From an uncultured Fretibacterium sp. (GTDB lineage Bacteria; Synergistota; Synergistia; Synergistales; Aminobacteriaceae): DNA of 34,263 nucleotides. The stretch is from positions 1 to 34,263 of the forward strand of contig CALAUZ010000425.1 of the NCBI GenBank assembly GCA_937892105.1, in the 5' to 3' direction. Within the stretch, counting starts at the first letter, position 1; each line of letters starts with the position of its first letter. This document shows positions 23,040-31,237 of this stretch, piece by piece. The notes beneath the pieces were generated by a model. It was not told the DNA's origin. It ran no database searches and saw only the letters and a program-made list of their open reading frames with translations. Position numbers and translations under genes: made by a program.

Positions 23040-24908
23040 TTAACCGTCCCCCAATGCCAGCGACATCAAACTATCAATGCGCTTCACAAATCCTGCGGGG
23101 TCTTCGGGCATTGCTCCCTCAAGTATCAATGACTGGTCATAAAGCACCCTCAGAATATCTCCGGCTTTATCACGGTCATTCCCTGCCATGTCAAGCAGCT
23201 TTTTGACGACTGGGTGTTCCGCGTTAAGCTCAAGAATACGTTTTTGAACGGGAGGTGTCTGTCCAGCTGAACGCATTAGGTTCTCCCACTGGATAGACAT
23301 TCCGCCTGGAGCGTCCTTCAGACATGCTGGTGAACTCGAAAGCGTCAATGATGGCCTCACAGTTTCCAGTTTCTCTGGGAAAATCTCAAGTGCCAGTTTC
23401 TTCAGAGGCTCAAATTCCGCGTCAAATGCTTTAACGTTCTCGTCATTGGCTTTCTTCTCGTCCTCTGTGTATGGCGTAACGTCATCTCGTGCGATGTTCA
23501 GGAGGTCTTTAGCGTCTTCGGGAAGTATAAAGCTTGCCTGTCCGAGTATCACTTCGTCAACCGGATCTGTCATGAGCAGTACTTCATACCCTTTCGAGGC
23601 GAACGGCTCAAGTTTCGGCGAGGCTTTCAGTGCTGAAAGATTATCGCGTCCGGCAAGACAGTATATCCCCTTCTGTTCGGGCTTCATGCGTGCTTCGTAT
23701 TCGGCGAGGGTTGTCCAGCCGTCATCATGGGTAGTTCTGAACAGCGATATTCCCAGAATGGTTTTAGCGTGTTCGTGATCCTGTATTATGCCTTCCTTGA
23801 GAACGCGTCCGAACGCCAGCCAGAACTGTATGTACTTTTCCCGTTCATTGTCCAGCATTTTGCGAAGCTCGGTGAAAATCTTGCGCTGAGTGCTTCTCCT
23901 GATTACACGGATTATAGGCTCGTCCTGCAAAATCTCTCTCGAAATGTTCAAGGGCAAATCCTCACTGTCGATTACCCCGCGTATGAACCTTATGTACTGA
24001 GGGATTAAGTCCTTGCAGTCGTTCATGATGAAGACGCGGTTAATGTAGAGGCTTATTCCGCCGCTTTCAGGGTTCATAAAGAGGTCTAACGGTGCTTCTG
24101 ACGGTACGAACAATAAACCTTTGAAGTTCGTTGAGCCTTCCGCGTTAATCCTTATGTGGGCAAGAGGGTCTCTCCAGTCGTGTGTCAGGTGTTTGTAGAA
24201 CTCCTTGTATTCATCTTCAGTGATTTCGCTGTCGGGTCTCTGCCAGATTGCCTTGCGGGAATTTATGATTTTGTCCTTGAAGTATATGGGCCATGATATA
24301 AAGTCTGAATATTTGCCGGTTATATCCCTTACCGTCCATTCGTCAAGGTAATTTTTCGCGCCTTCTTCCGTATTCTGCCTGACGTAGAGGGTTACGGTAG
24401 TTCCGCATTCACTGCGCTGTTCCGCGTCATCTACGGTGTATGAGCCGTCGCCGTTTGAGGTGAACCTGAAAGTCTCCGATGTACCAAGTTTACGCGTGAT
24501 GACTTCAACTTTATCCGCTGCCATGAAGACGGAGTAAAACCCAACGCCGAACTGACCTATAAGCTCCTGCTGAGTATTGCTGTCTTTCGCGGCCTTTAGG
24601 AACTCTTTTGTGCCGGACTTAGCGATTGTGCCAAGATACTGTATTATCTCGTCCCGCGACATTCCTACGCCGTTATCGCTGACTGAGAGAGTTTTTGCGT
24701 CCGGATTAATCTCTATCCTGATTTCGGGATTTTCATTCTCCGCAAGCTCGGAGTTTTTGAGGCATTCTATTCTGCGTTTGTCTAGAGCATCTGAAGCGTT
24801 CGATATTAATTCGCGCAAAAATATATCTTTATTCGAGTACACAGAACTAATCATCATCTTTAACAGTTCTGCGGCTTCTGTCTGATAGTAAAATTTTTCT
24901 TCACTCAT
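23040..24908 (-). CDS. htpG: molecular chaperone HtpG (bacterial Hsp90)
   Basis: The 622-residue protein has the complete Hsp90 layout. The N-terminal ATPase carries ELISNASDALDKRR (residues ~34-47), DNGVGMSRDE and GQFGVGFYSVF. The middle domain includes the ISREILQDEPIIRVIRR stretch, with the ATP-contacting Arg in that region, and a C-terminal dimerisation domain follows. It acts in the cytosol on late folding of client proteins. The C-terminus is ALGDG; the EEVD tail of eukaryotic Hsp90 is absent, as in all HtpG. It sits 6 bases after the TIGR04076-like gene and 3 bases before the acidic protein gene, forming a three-gene operon. Confidence 0.97.
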   Translation of the reverse strand: MSEEKFYYQTEAAELLKMMISSVYSNKDIFLRELISNASDALDKRRIECLKNSELAENENPEIRIEINPDAKTLSVSDNGVGMSRDEIIQYLGTIAKSGTKEFLKAAKDSNTQQELIGQFGVGFYSVFMAADKVEVITRKLGTSETFRFTSNGDGSYTVDDAEQRSECGTTVTLYVRQNTEEGAKNYLDEWTVRDITGKYSDFISWPIYFKDKIINSRKAIWQRPDSEITEDEYKEFYKHLTHDWRDPLAHIRINAEGSTNFKGLLFVPSEAPLDLFMNPESGGISLYINRVFIMNDCKDLIPQYIRFIRGVIDSEDLPLNISREILQDEPIIRVIRRSTQRKIFTELRKMLDNEREKYIQFWLAFGRVLKEGIIQDHEHAKTILGISLFRTTHDDGWTTLAEYEARMKPEQKGIYCLAGRDNLSALKASPKLEPFASKGYEVLLMTDPVDEVILGQASFILPEDAKDLLNIARDDVTPYTEDEKKANDENVKAFDAEFEPLKKLALEIFPEKLETVRPSLTLSSSPACLKDAPGGMSIQWENLMRSAGQTPPVQKRILELNAEHPVVKKLLDMAGNDRDKAGDILRVLYDQSLILEGAMPEDPAGFVKRIDSLMSLALGDG

Positions 24909-24914
24909 GATTTA

Positions 24915-25280
24915 TTACCTGACTGGTTCATAATCTATCTCTGATTTCTCGCCCGTAGCTTCCAGTTTGAAGATTACGGGTCTCAATCCGTCATTGCAGG
25001 AACATATTGCTACGCCGGGTTTGCGTATCCAGCCGCCATAGTAGAAAAGCTCACTGCCTGAACCGTGCGCAAAGGCAAAAACATACTGATATATCGCTTT
25101 CCATGCCTCATCACACAGTCCATATGGCTTGGCGTAATCCGCGAAAAACTCCTGCCCTTCCTTCAGCATTGGACAAGCTCCCAGACCTTCAGCCCCATAC
25201 TCTTTGGCCAAGTCTTCATTAAGCATAGTCCTTAATACTGTAACCCTAACTTTGTTCATAACAATATCCTTCATACCCAC
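24915..25280 (-). CDS. TIGR04076-family small protein
   Basis: A 121-residue protein that I place in the TIGR04076 family by its pattern: KVRVTVLRTMLNEDLAKEY, an acidic/Cys segment (GACPMLKEGQEF), Gly-Leu-Cys-Asp-Glu-Ala-Trp, and the end CNDGLRPVIFKLEA. The function of the family is unknown; conserved cysteines (GACP, GLCDEAW, ICSCNDG) suggest metal binding or redox chemistry. The start could be the first Met or MNKVRV a few codons later. It is the first gene before htpG, about 60 nt after rpmF and its terminator-like hairpin. Confidence 0.8.
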   Translation of the reverse strand: MGMKDIVMNKVRVTVLRTMLNEDLAKEYGAEGLGACPMLKEGQEFFADYAKPYGLCDEAWKAIYQYVFAFAHGSGSELFYYGGWIRKPGVAICSCNDGLRPVIFKLEATGEKSEIDYEPVR

Positions 25281-25318
25281 AAAGCCGGAGACATGTATAT
25301 TGACATACCCCCGGCCTT
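25281..25318 (-). terminator. hairpin after rpmF
   Basis: Minus-strand AAGGCCGG (forward 25311-25318) pairs with CCGGCTTT (25281-25288) around a 22-nt loop. The following TTTGTGGG is a weak T-run, so it may be a leaky terminator that lets some transcripts reach the htpG group. Confidence 0.55.
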
Positions 25319-25342
25319 ACCAGTGCTTCAACAGTCCGTGAA

Positions 25343-25543
25343 CTAACTGGCTGCTTCGTCTGTCTTAACCTTCACGACCTGACGGCCCTTGTAGTAACCG
25401 CATGAAGGGCACGCGTGATGGGCTAAGGTTACTTCTCCGCACTTGGGGCAGCTCATTGTTACCGGCGCGCTTAATGCTCCGAGCCAGTTAGCTTTGCGCT
25501 GTGAAGTACGGGCGTGAGATACTTTTCTTTTTGGTGTTGCCAT
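25343..25543 (-). CDS. rpmF: 50S ribosomal protein L32
   Basis: L32 is a 66-residue ribosomal protein with the invariant start MATPKRKVSHARTSQRKANW and a zinc-ribbon formed by CPKC (Cys32, Cys35) and CPSC (Cys45, Cys48), so this is the zinc-binding form. It follows yceD by 26 bases, the usual bacterial order. The plsX/fab genes that often come next are not here; instead a TIGR04076 gene and htpG follow. Confidence 0.98.
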   Translation of the reverse strand: MATPKRKVSHARTSQRKANWLGALSAPVTMSCPKCGEVTLAHHACPSCGYYKGRQVVKVKTDEAAS

Positions 25544-25569
25544 AATCTAAAATCCCCCTGTGATAATTA

Positions 25570-26145
25570 TTATTCGCTGGTGAAATTTCGCAGTGCTTCA
25601 AGTCTGGGATCTATGTCCTCTTCTGTGCAGGAGCATTCCCCTTCATTGAGATCTGTCCCGCAAATTGGGCACAGACCCTTGCAATCCTCACGGCATAATA
25701 CTTTCGTGGGAAGGAGCGTATATATGCTTTCCTGAATTTGGGGCATAACGTCAACAACGCGCCCAAAAAAACTAACTTCAACGGGCATATAGTCGTCAAA
25801 TTCGTCCAGCTCTTCAGCACCATGCGAATAATAAAGATACCCTAATTCCCCCGATATTTCAAGGCTTACCGGCCTGAGACACCTTGCACATTCAGCCTGG
25901 ACACCCGCTTCAACCGTTATATTCACCAGAAGAAGCGAGTTTTCAAGCCATCGTGTCATTGCCTCAGCGTGGAAGCCCTCAGGGAATGTAAACTCCTGCC
26001 CGTCAAAATCCAGAGTGCCGCTGGGAAAATCCCACTGCGATAAAACTTCGGCCTCAGTGTCATTTTTGGGCGGGAGGGTTATTACTGCTTTCTGAGAGTC
26101 GTGAAATATGCTATGCAAACGCAATTCTCTTTGTCTCGCGGGCAA
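25570..26145 (-). CDS. yceD: YceD/DUF177 family protein
   Basis: A 191-residue protein of the YceD family, usually next to rpmF and linked to 23S rRNA maturation and ribosome assembly in bacteria and plastids. Visible are the central CARCLRPV motif and a C-terminal cysteine cluster CREDCKGLCPICG followed by CSC, which probably binds zinc. The start is uncertain: the open frame begins at TTG 26145, inside the end of ackA. An in-frame TTG near 26117 preceded by AAAGAGAA would give a protein about ten residues shorter, overlapping only the ackA stop. It is translationally coupled to ackA in either case. Confidence 0.9.
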   Translation of the reverse strand: MPARQRELRLHSIFHDSQKAVITLPPKNDTEAEVLSQWDFPSGTLDFDGQEFTFPEGFHAEAMTRWLENSLLLVNITVEAGVQAECARCLRPVSLEISGELGYLYYSHGAEELDEFDDYMPVEVSFFGRVVDVMPQIQESIYTLLPTKVLCREDCKGLCPICGTDLNEGECSCTEEDIDPRLEALRNFTSE

Positions 26146-27307
26146 TCATAAGCTCTTCATTCGTCGGGACAACCATAACTGTAACTTTCGAGTCGTCCGT
26201 GCTGATTACGGCTTCTTTTCCGCGAATATTATTCTTTGCCGGATCAACCTTCACGCCCATGAACTCCAGCTTCTTGCAGACTGCCTCACGTGTAGCCGCA
26301 CTGTTCTCGCCAATGCCTGCCGTGAAGACTATGACATCAAGTCCGCCCATTGCCACAGTGTATGAGCCGATGTACTTCGCAATTCCGTACTCCAGCATGT
26401 CGATAGCCAGCCTTGCACGGTCATTGCCCTTTGCCGCTGCTTCCTCAACGTCTCTAAGGTCGCTGCTTACGCCTGAAATTCCCAGAAGTCCGCTTTTCTT
26501 GTTCATAAAGTTGTTCATCTCATCAGCTGTATACTTCGTGATGTTCTGGACGAACGGTACACATGCCGGATCCATGTCGCCCGTGCGTGAACCCATGAGT
26601 ACACCGGCAAGAGGCGTTAATCCCATTGAAGTGTCTATGCACTTTCCGTTCTTCACTGCGCTGATTGAGCTTCCGTTGCCCAAGTGGCAAGTTATCATTT
26701 TGAGGCTTTCAAGAGGCTTGCCAAGAATTTCGGCTGTCCTGAGCGCAACAAAGTGATGGCTCGTTCCGTGCGCTCCGTAGCGTCTTACCCTGTGAACCTC
26801 GTAGAACTCCCAGGGAAGTCCGTACATGTAGGCGTAGTCCGGCATTGTCTGGTGGAACGCTGTATCGAACACTACGACATTTGGAAGATTGGGGAGTGCG
26901 TGCTGGATTGCCTCAATGCCCATGATATGCCCGGGATTATGCAGGGGCGCAAGGGGTATGCACTGCCGCAGTCCGTCCATGACTTTTGCGTCAACGAGAA
27001 CGGATTCCTTGTAGAGGTCGCCGCCGGAAACTATGCGATGTCCTGCCGCCGCGATTTCGTCAAGCGATTTCAGAACGCCATGATTAGCGTCCAGTAATGC
27101 CTCAAGTACAAGCTGCATAGCAACTTTGTGATCCTTTATGTGAGTTTCGACCTTGAAGGGGTCTGCTCCTGTTTTCTTGTGCGTTATGTTTGAGCCGTCT
27201 ATGCCTATTCTGTCTACGAGGCCTTTTGCTGAGACTGACTCGTCTTCCATGTCGAATAACTGGTACTTGAGAGATGAACTGCCGCAGTTGATTACGAGAA
27301 TTTTCAT
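26111..27307 (-). CDS. ackA: acetate kinase
   Basis: Acetate kinase interconverts acetyl phosphate/ADP and acetate/ATP, giving substrate-level ATP in fermenting cells. The 398-residue sequence has all ASKHA-family marks: NCGSSSLKYQLFD (7-19), FDTAFHQTMPDYA, HLGNGSSISAVKNGK, TPLAGVLMGSRTGDMDPA and VFTAGIGENS. Length is normal. No phosphotransacetylase gene is adjacent. The start lies 36 nt after the 3' end of tRNA-Ser on the same strand, and no separate promoter is evident in that gap, so it may share the tRNA promoter. Confidence 0.98.
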   Translation of the reverse strand: MKILVINCGSSSLKYQLFDMEDESVSAKGLVDRIGIDGSNITHKKTGADPFKVETHIKDHKVAMQLVLEALLDANHGVLKSLDEIAAAGHRIVSGGDLYKESVLVDAKVMDGLRQCIPLAPLHNPGHIMGIEAIQHALPNLPNVVVFDTAFHQTMPDYAYMYGLPWEFYEVHRVRRYGAHGTSHHFVALRTAEILGKPLESLKMITCHLGNGSSISAVKNGKCIDTSMGLTPLAGVLMGSRTGDMDPACVPFVQNITKYTADEMNNFMNKKSGLLGISGVSSDLRDVEEAAAKGNDRARLAIDMLEYGIAKYIGSYTVAMGGLDVIVFTAGIGENSAATREAVCKKLEFMGVKVDPAKNNIRGKEAVISTDDSKVTVMVVPTNEELMIARETKRIAFA

Positions 27308-27342
27308 GACGTTACGTGAATACCTGCCTTTGCATATAAAAA

Positions 27343-27432
27343 TGGCGGAGACGTAGAGATTTGAACTCTAGGAACGGCAAGCCGCTCAGTTGATTTCGAG
27401 TCAACCGCCTTCGACCACTCGGCCACGTCTCC
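27343..27432 (-). tRNA. tRNA-Ser (anticodon CGA), CCA encoded
   Basis: The minus strand shows GGAGACG/CGTCTCC as acceptor stem, GTTGA-CTCGAAA-TCAAC as anticodon arm (anticodon CGA, decoding TCG), a long variable arm (GAGCGGCTTGCCGTTC) typical of serine tRNA, a T-arm with GTTCAAATC and an encoded GCCA end. The gene is 90 nt. Confidence 0.96.
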
Positions 27433-27475
27433 ACATAAACTTAGTGATGTGTTAATGTGATCTGATTGACGAATT

Positions 27476-27505
27476 ATTATAACCGCGAAATTATCGGGTT
27501 GTCAA
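27476..27505 (-). promoter_or_regulatory. sigma-70 promoter for tRNA-Ser and possibly ackA
   Basis: Minus-strand TTGACA (27500-27505), 18 bp and TATAAT (27476-27481), both perfect consensus hexamers. The start point would fall about 37 nt before the tRNA. It is the best promoter match in the window. Confidence 0.82.
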
Positions 27506-27615
27506 ATCATTGAACAGAGTATGTGCGCGTTTGTTTGTTTTAACGAGAATATTTTACAATGACTTCCCGAACATATTATCTCTGCGGCCTCCCATGACTG
27601 CGGGGATTTTTGCAC

Positions 27616-27651
27616 AAAAAAAGCAGGTTTCACGTTTTCCGCAAGACCTGC
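27616..27651 (-). terminator. intrinsic terminator of the chemotaxis receptor gene
   Basis: Minus-strand GCAGGT (27646-27651) and ACCTGC (27623-27628) pair around a 17-nt loop, followed by seven T. It lies about 30 nt after the receptor stop codon. Confidence 0.85.
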
Positions 27652-27680
27652 CATCGTTATACCATAGTGATATACCCATT

Positions 27681-29348
27681 CTACTTGAAATAACTTACTG
27701 CCTCCTGCAATTCATCTGCAAGTTTATTCATGGTATCCGTATTGTCAGCAACAGTCTTCACGTTGTCCGCAATATTCACGATTGAGGCCGCAACTTCCTC
27801 ATTTGTTGCAGATGTTTCCTCAGAGATTGAAGCAAGATTATTCACAGCGTCAAGAATAGTATCCTTTATGCTCTCAAGTTTCGCCGTAATCTCAGAGACC
27901 GATGAAATCTCCTCAAGCGATGATTTTATTTCGCCCTCAAGCTCCTTGAACTTCTCCTGCGCGGACATGAGCCTCTCTTTCTCCTCGTCAGTCAGCTTCC
28001 TTATCGTTACGGCAGCTTCAACGCATTCTCCCGACAACGCCTCAACTTCCGCAACAATATCTCGTATCTGTTCCGCCGACTCGTCAGAACGTTCCGCAAG
28101 TTTCTTTATCTCACCCGCCACAACACCAAAGCCCTTTCCTGCTTCTCCTGCCTTTGCCGCCTCAATGCTGGCGTTAAGCGACAGAAGGTTGGTCTGCGAC
28201 GCTATGTCGGATATTATGTCAACTGCCTCATCTATCTTCCTGACTGCCTCATCTGTTGCTTGAACTTTCTCCGTAATAAGGTCGATAGCCTCTGAGGATT
28301 TCACGGAAGATTTTGCAGCGTCATCTATGCATTGTGATGCTGAGGAGTTAGCATCAGCCATTGAACGCGAACTGTTGTTGAGGTTATCAATGTTCCGTAC
28401 AGCCTGAACCGTAACATCACCCATCTCCGAGATGTTTCCGCTTATACCGTGAACACTGCCTGCCATTGAGACTGCTGTCTTTGCGAGTGCCTGCATTGCC
28501 TCCGAAATCTCAAATGCTGAACCCGATGAATTTTCGGCCATGTCAGCGGTGGATTTGATGGTGTCATTGAGAACGTGCGCAACTTCCTTTATCTTACGCA
28601 CAGCTTCGTTGAGAACCTTGCTGATTTTCGTAGCAGCTATGATGAGCTGTGATGTCTCATAAATATTGCTCTCTGACTTCATGTTGACATCGAGATTGAC
28701 ATCGAGGAGCGTCTCTATTCTCTCTGCAACTTCTCTCAATGGGTCAGCTACTTTCTTGGCGATAATCATCATAACGACAGCAAAGAACAGTATCAATCCG
28801 GCACTTATTGCGGCTATAGTCATGTAGACATTGCGTTCGGCCTGCTTAATCTGTGTCGCCGGTTTGCCGGAAAATGCCATGCCGTAAACTTTCGTTGCGT
28901 ATTGCATAGGCATGTAGTAGACGTGATAATCTACGCCGTTAATCTTAACGCTGTCGGAGTAATAGTCATTGCCCGCGCTGACTGCACGCCATACTTCTTC
29001 AGACGCAGGAGTACCCTCTATCCTGTTGCCCTGAGCGTCCTTTATCGTTGTCATGAAGCGGATATTCTTCTTGAAGAGAGTTAAGTCTACCCCTGTGGTC
29101 TTCATGGAATCTATATAGTTTGTGTCGTAACGTATGAAGCCGTCAACAAGGTCATTGTTGTTGAGAATGTCGTACTCGTAATATTCACGGAGAGCCTTTG
29201 ACGCTACGATGAGTTCTTCCTTTGTATTTTGCTTTAAGTTCCGTATCATTATTCTTGACGCAGCAACGGAAATGATCAGTACTGCAAGGATTAGCGGAAC
29301 CAGCGCAAGTGTTACCAGCATAGCTTTAAGAGTTATTTTTTTCTTCAT
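27681..29348 (-). CDS. methyl-accepting chemotaxis protein with periplasmic single-Cache-like sensor
   Basis: A 555-residue receptor. Transmembrane helix 1 is at about 8-30 and a ~140-residue periplasmic sensor follows ([20 protein letters not shown] near its end, single-Cache-like). Helix 2 is at about 175-200, then come a HAMP linker ([20 protein letters not shown]) and a long coiled-coil signalling domain. The hairpin tip is diagnostic: [20 protein letters not shown], then [18 protein letters not shown]. No CheR-binding pentapeptide is visible at the C-terminus (AVSYFK). It would pass a ligand signal to CheA-CheW; the ligand is unknown. It starts 3 bases after the stop of the endonuclease-like gene and ends with its own terminator. 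Confidence 0.95.
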   Translation of the reverse strand: MKKKITLKAMLVTLALVPLILAVLIISVAASRIMIRNLKQNTKEELIVASKALREYYEYDILNNNDLVDGFIRYDTNYIDSMKTTGVDLTLFKKNIRFMTTIKDAQGNRIEGTPASEEVWRAVSAGNDYYSDSVKINGVDYHVYYMPMQYATKVYGMAFSGKPATQIKQAERNVYMTIAAISAGLILFFAVVMMIIAKKVADPLREVAERIETLLDVNLDVNMKSESNIYETSQLIIAATKISKVLNEAVRKIKEVAHVLNDTIKSTADMAENSSGSAFEISEAMQALAKTAVSMAGSVHGISGNISEMGDVTVQAVRNIDNLNNSSRSMADANSSASQCIDDAAKSSVKSSEAIDLITEKVQATDEAVRKIDEAVDIISDIASQTNLLSLNASIEAAKAGEAGKGFGVVAGEIKKLAERSDESAEQIRDIVAEVEALSGECVEAAVTIRKLTDEEKERLMSAQEKFKELEGEIKSSLEEISSVSEITAKLESIKDTILDAVNNLASISEETSATNEEVAASIVNIADNVKTVADNTDTMNKLADELQEAVSYFK

Positions 29349-29351
29349 AAT

Positions 29352-30023
29352 TTACACACTCCTAGTTAATTTTACGCCCTGTTCTTCTGCAATACCATCT
29401 ATAAGACTACTTAACGGCCGCACGTATTCTTTCATTCCTGCATGTTGAGAGGCAAAAACATAACGTTCGCTTTCGTCATCAAGCCAGAATACATGACGCT
29501 GTGCTCCAAGCATAGTAATCTTGTCATCGCTTAAATCACGGTCATATGTGATTAAGTGCCATATCTGCCGTATCTTGTACCTGCCTAAAGTTCCGCCGTC
29601 AGCACTTGATACCTGCTTCCATCTTTCACGCAATGTTCTCTTGCAACTTATGCCTATGCTCCAGCCGTCCCTGCACTTGAACCATTTATCGACTTCAATA
29701 TCACTCTGGAAATGTTCTGGTTGCGAATGTGATTTGAAGCCGTAGAAATTAAACAGAAAGGTTACCACATCTTCGAGGCTATCTCCTGCGCGTTTTTTGC
29801 GTTTCTGCCCTGCTCTGCGCTCAAACTCCTGAACGTATGCTGTTAATATTGCATTATCCTCAATGATATTACGTGGAAAAAGCCTTATGCTTTCAAGTAC
29901 AGTACGTAATTTCGTAAAGCCCGTTATAATTTCCTCACGTTCAATATCAAGACAGCCCCTGACTCCTAAAATATCCCATGAAGATAATACTTTGCTGACG
30001 TGTTTACGGCCAAGTGAATGCAA
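29352..30023 (-). CDS. PD-(D/E)XK-like type II restriction endonuclease, possibly truncated at N-terminus
   Basis: The 223-residue protein lies after a methyltransferase fragment. Its centre has QSDIEVDKWF (Asp108) and GISCKRTLRERWKQVSS (Lys128 and a basic helix), the spacing of a PD-(D/E)XK nuclease core. The CK...RWxQ pattern recalls EcoRII-type catalytic domains, from memory. The start given is TTG at 30023, but the frame is open further up to about 30108 with protein-like sequence (EKYPNDDKEFCRESAGKIL), so the original gene may begin earlier or be fused to the methyltransferase remnant by a deletion. A nuclease without its matching methyltransferase would be toxic, so it is probably inactive or protected by an enzyme elsewhere. 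Confidence 0.7.
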   Translation of the reverse strand: MHSLGRKHVSKVLSSWDILGVRGCLDIEREEIITGFTKLRTVLESIRLFPRNIIEDNAILTAYVQEFERRAGQKRKKRAGDSLEDVVTFLFNFYGFKSHSQPEHFQSDIEVDKWFKCRDGWSIGISCKRTLRERWKQVSSADGGTLGRYKIRQIWHLITYDRDLSDDKITMLGAQRHVFWLDDESERYVFASQHAGMKEYVRPLSSLIDGIAEEQGVKLTRSV

Positions 30024-30301
30024 AATTTTCCCTGCGGATTCACGGCAAAACTCTTTATCATCATTGGGGTATTTTTCATGGCCTGATTCGTGGGAAGAAC
30101 TATATACCCCTCATAACCATTGAGAAGAGCAGCCCTTGACCATTTTCCGCCGCGGCCGTCCTTCATGCCGTTTCCTGATGAGTTTTTGAGATTGTAGGGA
30201 GGAGAAGTAACGAACAAGTCAACGCATGAATCATCAATACCGCGCATAATTTCGAGGCAATCCCCGCAGATAATCTTATTCCTGAAATTATCCATGCTCA
30301 A
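29966..30301 (-). pseudogene. truncated DNA methyltransferase (N6/N4 type, N-terminal part only)
   Basis: Residues 1-75 match the start of a beta-type DNA methyltransferase: KIICGDCLEIM, the catalytic motif TSPPYN (32-37), and the GNGMKDGRGGKWSRAALLNG segment. After NGYEGY the frame becomes unrelated, and the rest of the enzyme, including the SAM-binding FxGxG motif I that sits near the C-terminus in this class, is absent. A full protein has about 250-300 residues; this has 111. The change coincides with the beginning of the endonuclease-like frame, which suggests one deletion. The start ATGA overlaps the metA stop, so the gene is translated by coupling to metA. It should have no methyltransferase activity. 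Confidence 0.8.
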
Positions 30302-31233
30302 TTTTGCCAGTCCATATCGGTAATCTTCCTTGCGTCATACGGTGTCTCCTGATATACAAAGTAATTCAGCCAGTTGGAATACAGAAGGTTAGCGCATGAC
30401 CGCCACGTGCAAACCGGAGCTTTTGTGTCATCGTCATTGGGGAAATAGTTGCAGGGAACATGAATAGCAAGTCCCGCACGTTTGTCCCGCCAATATTCCT
30501 GAGCCAGAGTGTCAGGGTCATACTCAGAGTGTCCGGTGATGAACAACTGTCTTCCCCCGTTCGTCGATACAGCATATACTCCAGCCTCGTAGCTCTCCGC
30601 AAGTATCTTGAGTGCAGGTATCCTCGCAATATCGCCGCGCATTATCGTGGTGTGCCGTGAGTGAGGTACCATGAAGACATCATCAGAACCTCGAAAGAGT
30701 ATCGAGCCTTTGTGTGTTACCCTGTGCCTGAAGACACCGAAAAGTTTTCGCGGAAGATGTATTTTGGGTATGCCGTAATGGTAATAAAGCCCGGCCTGTG
30801 CCCCCCAGCATATATGGAAAGTGCTGTGAACATGAGACTTGCTCCACTCCATAATGTCGCAGAGTTCCGCCCAGTAGTCCACTTTCTCAAACGCTAAATG
30901 CTCTACAGGTGCGCCGGTGATAATCATTCCGTCAAAATATTCGTTCCTGTAACTATCAAAACTTTTGTAGAACGCCAGCATATGTTCTTTCGGAGTATTC
31001 TTGTGAGTTCTTCCGCTCATTGCCATTAACTCAATCTCAACTTGAAGGGGTGTGTTGCCAAGAAGCCTCGCTAATTGCGTCTCTGTAGCTATCTTCGTTG
31101 GCATAAGATTAAGTATGAGTATGCGCAGGGGGCGGATATCCTGGCTCATTGCCCGCCTCCTGGTCATTACGAATATATTTTCCCGTTCGAGTATGCTTGC
31201 GGCGGGGAGGTCGCCGGGTATGTTTATGGGCAT
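30298..31233 (-). CDS. metA: homoserine O-acyltransferase MetA, predicted acetyl-CoA type
   Basis: MetA activates homoserine for methionine synthesis. The 311-residue protein has the catalytic Cys142 in HICWGAQAG, His235 in TGHSEYD and Glu237, the numbering of the family. Residue 111, which sets acyl-donor choice, is Glu (TGAPVEHL, residues 106-113). In characterised MetA proteins Glu111 goes with acetyl-CoA and Gly111 with succinyl-CoA, so O-acetylhomoserine is the expected product. It starts 4 bases after the stop of the 469-residue unknown gene and its stop overlaps the start of the methyltransferase fragment. No S-box or other Met-sensing leader is evident just before it. Confidence 0.96.
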   Translation of the reverse strand: MPINIPGDLPAASILERENIFVMTRRRAMSQDIRPLRILILNLMPTKIATETQLARLLGNTPLQVEIELMAMSGRTHKNTPKEHMLAFYKSFDSYRNEYFDGMIITGAPVEHLAFEKVDYWAELCDIMEWSKSHVHSTFHICWGAQAGLYYHYGIPKIHLPRKLFGVFRHRVTHKGSILFRGSDDVFMVPHSRHTTIMRGDIARIPALKILAESYEAGVYAVSTNGGRQLFITGHSEYDPDTLAQEYWRDKRAGLAIHVPCNYFPNDDDTKAPVCTWRSCANLLYSNWLNYFVYQETPYDARKITDMDWQN

Positions 31234-31237
31234 TGCG

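Noticed and set aside
27510..27785. 91-codon plus-strand ORF upstream of and overlapping the chemotaxis receptor end
   Set aside because: Spans a terminator hairpin and lacks a ribosome-binding site; composition is not coding-like.
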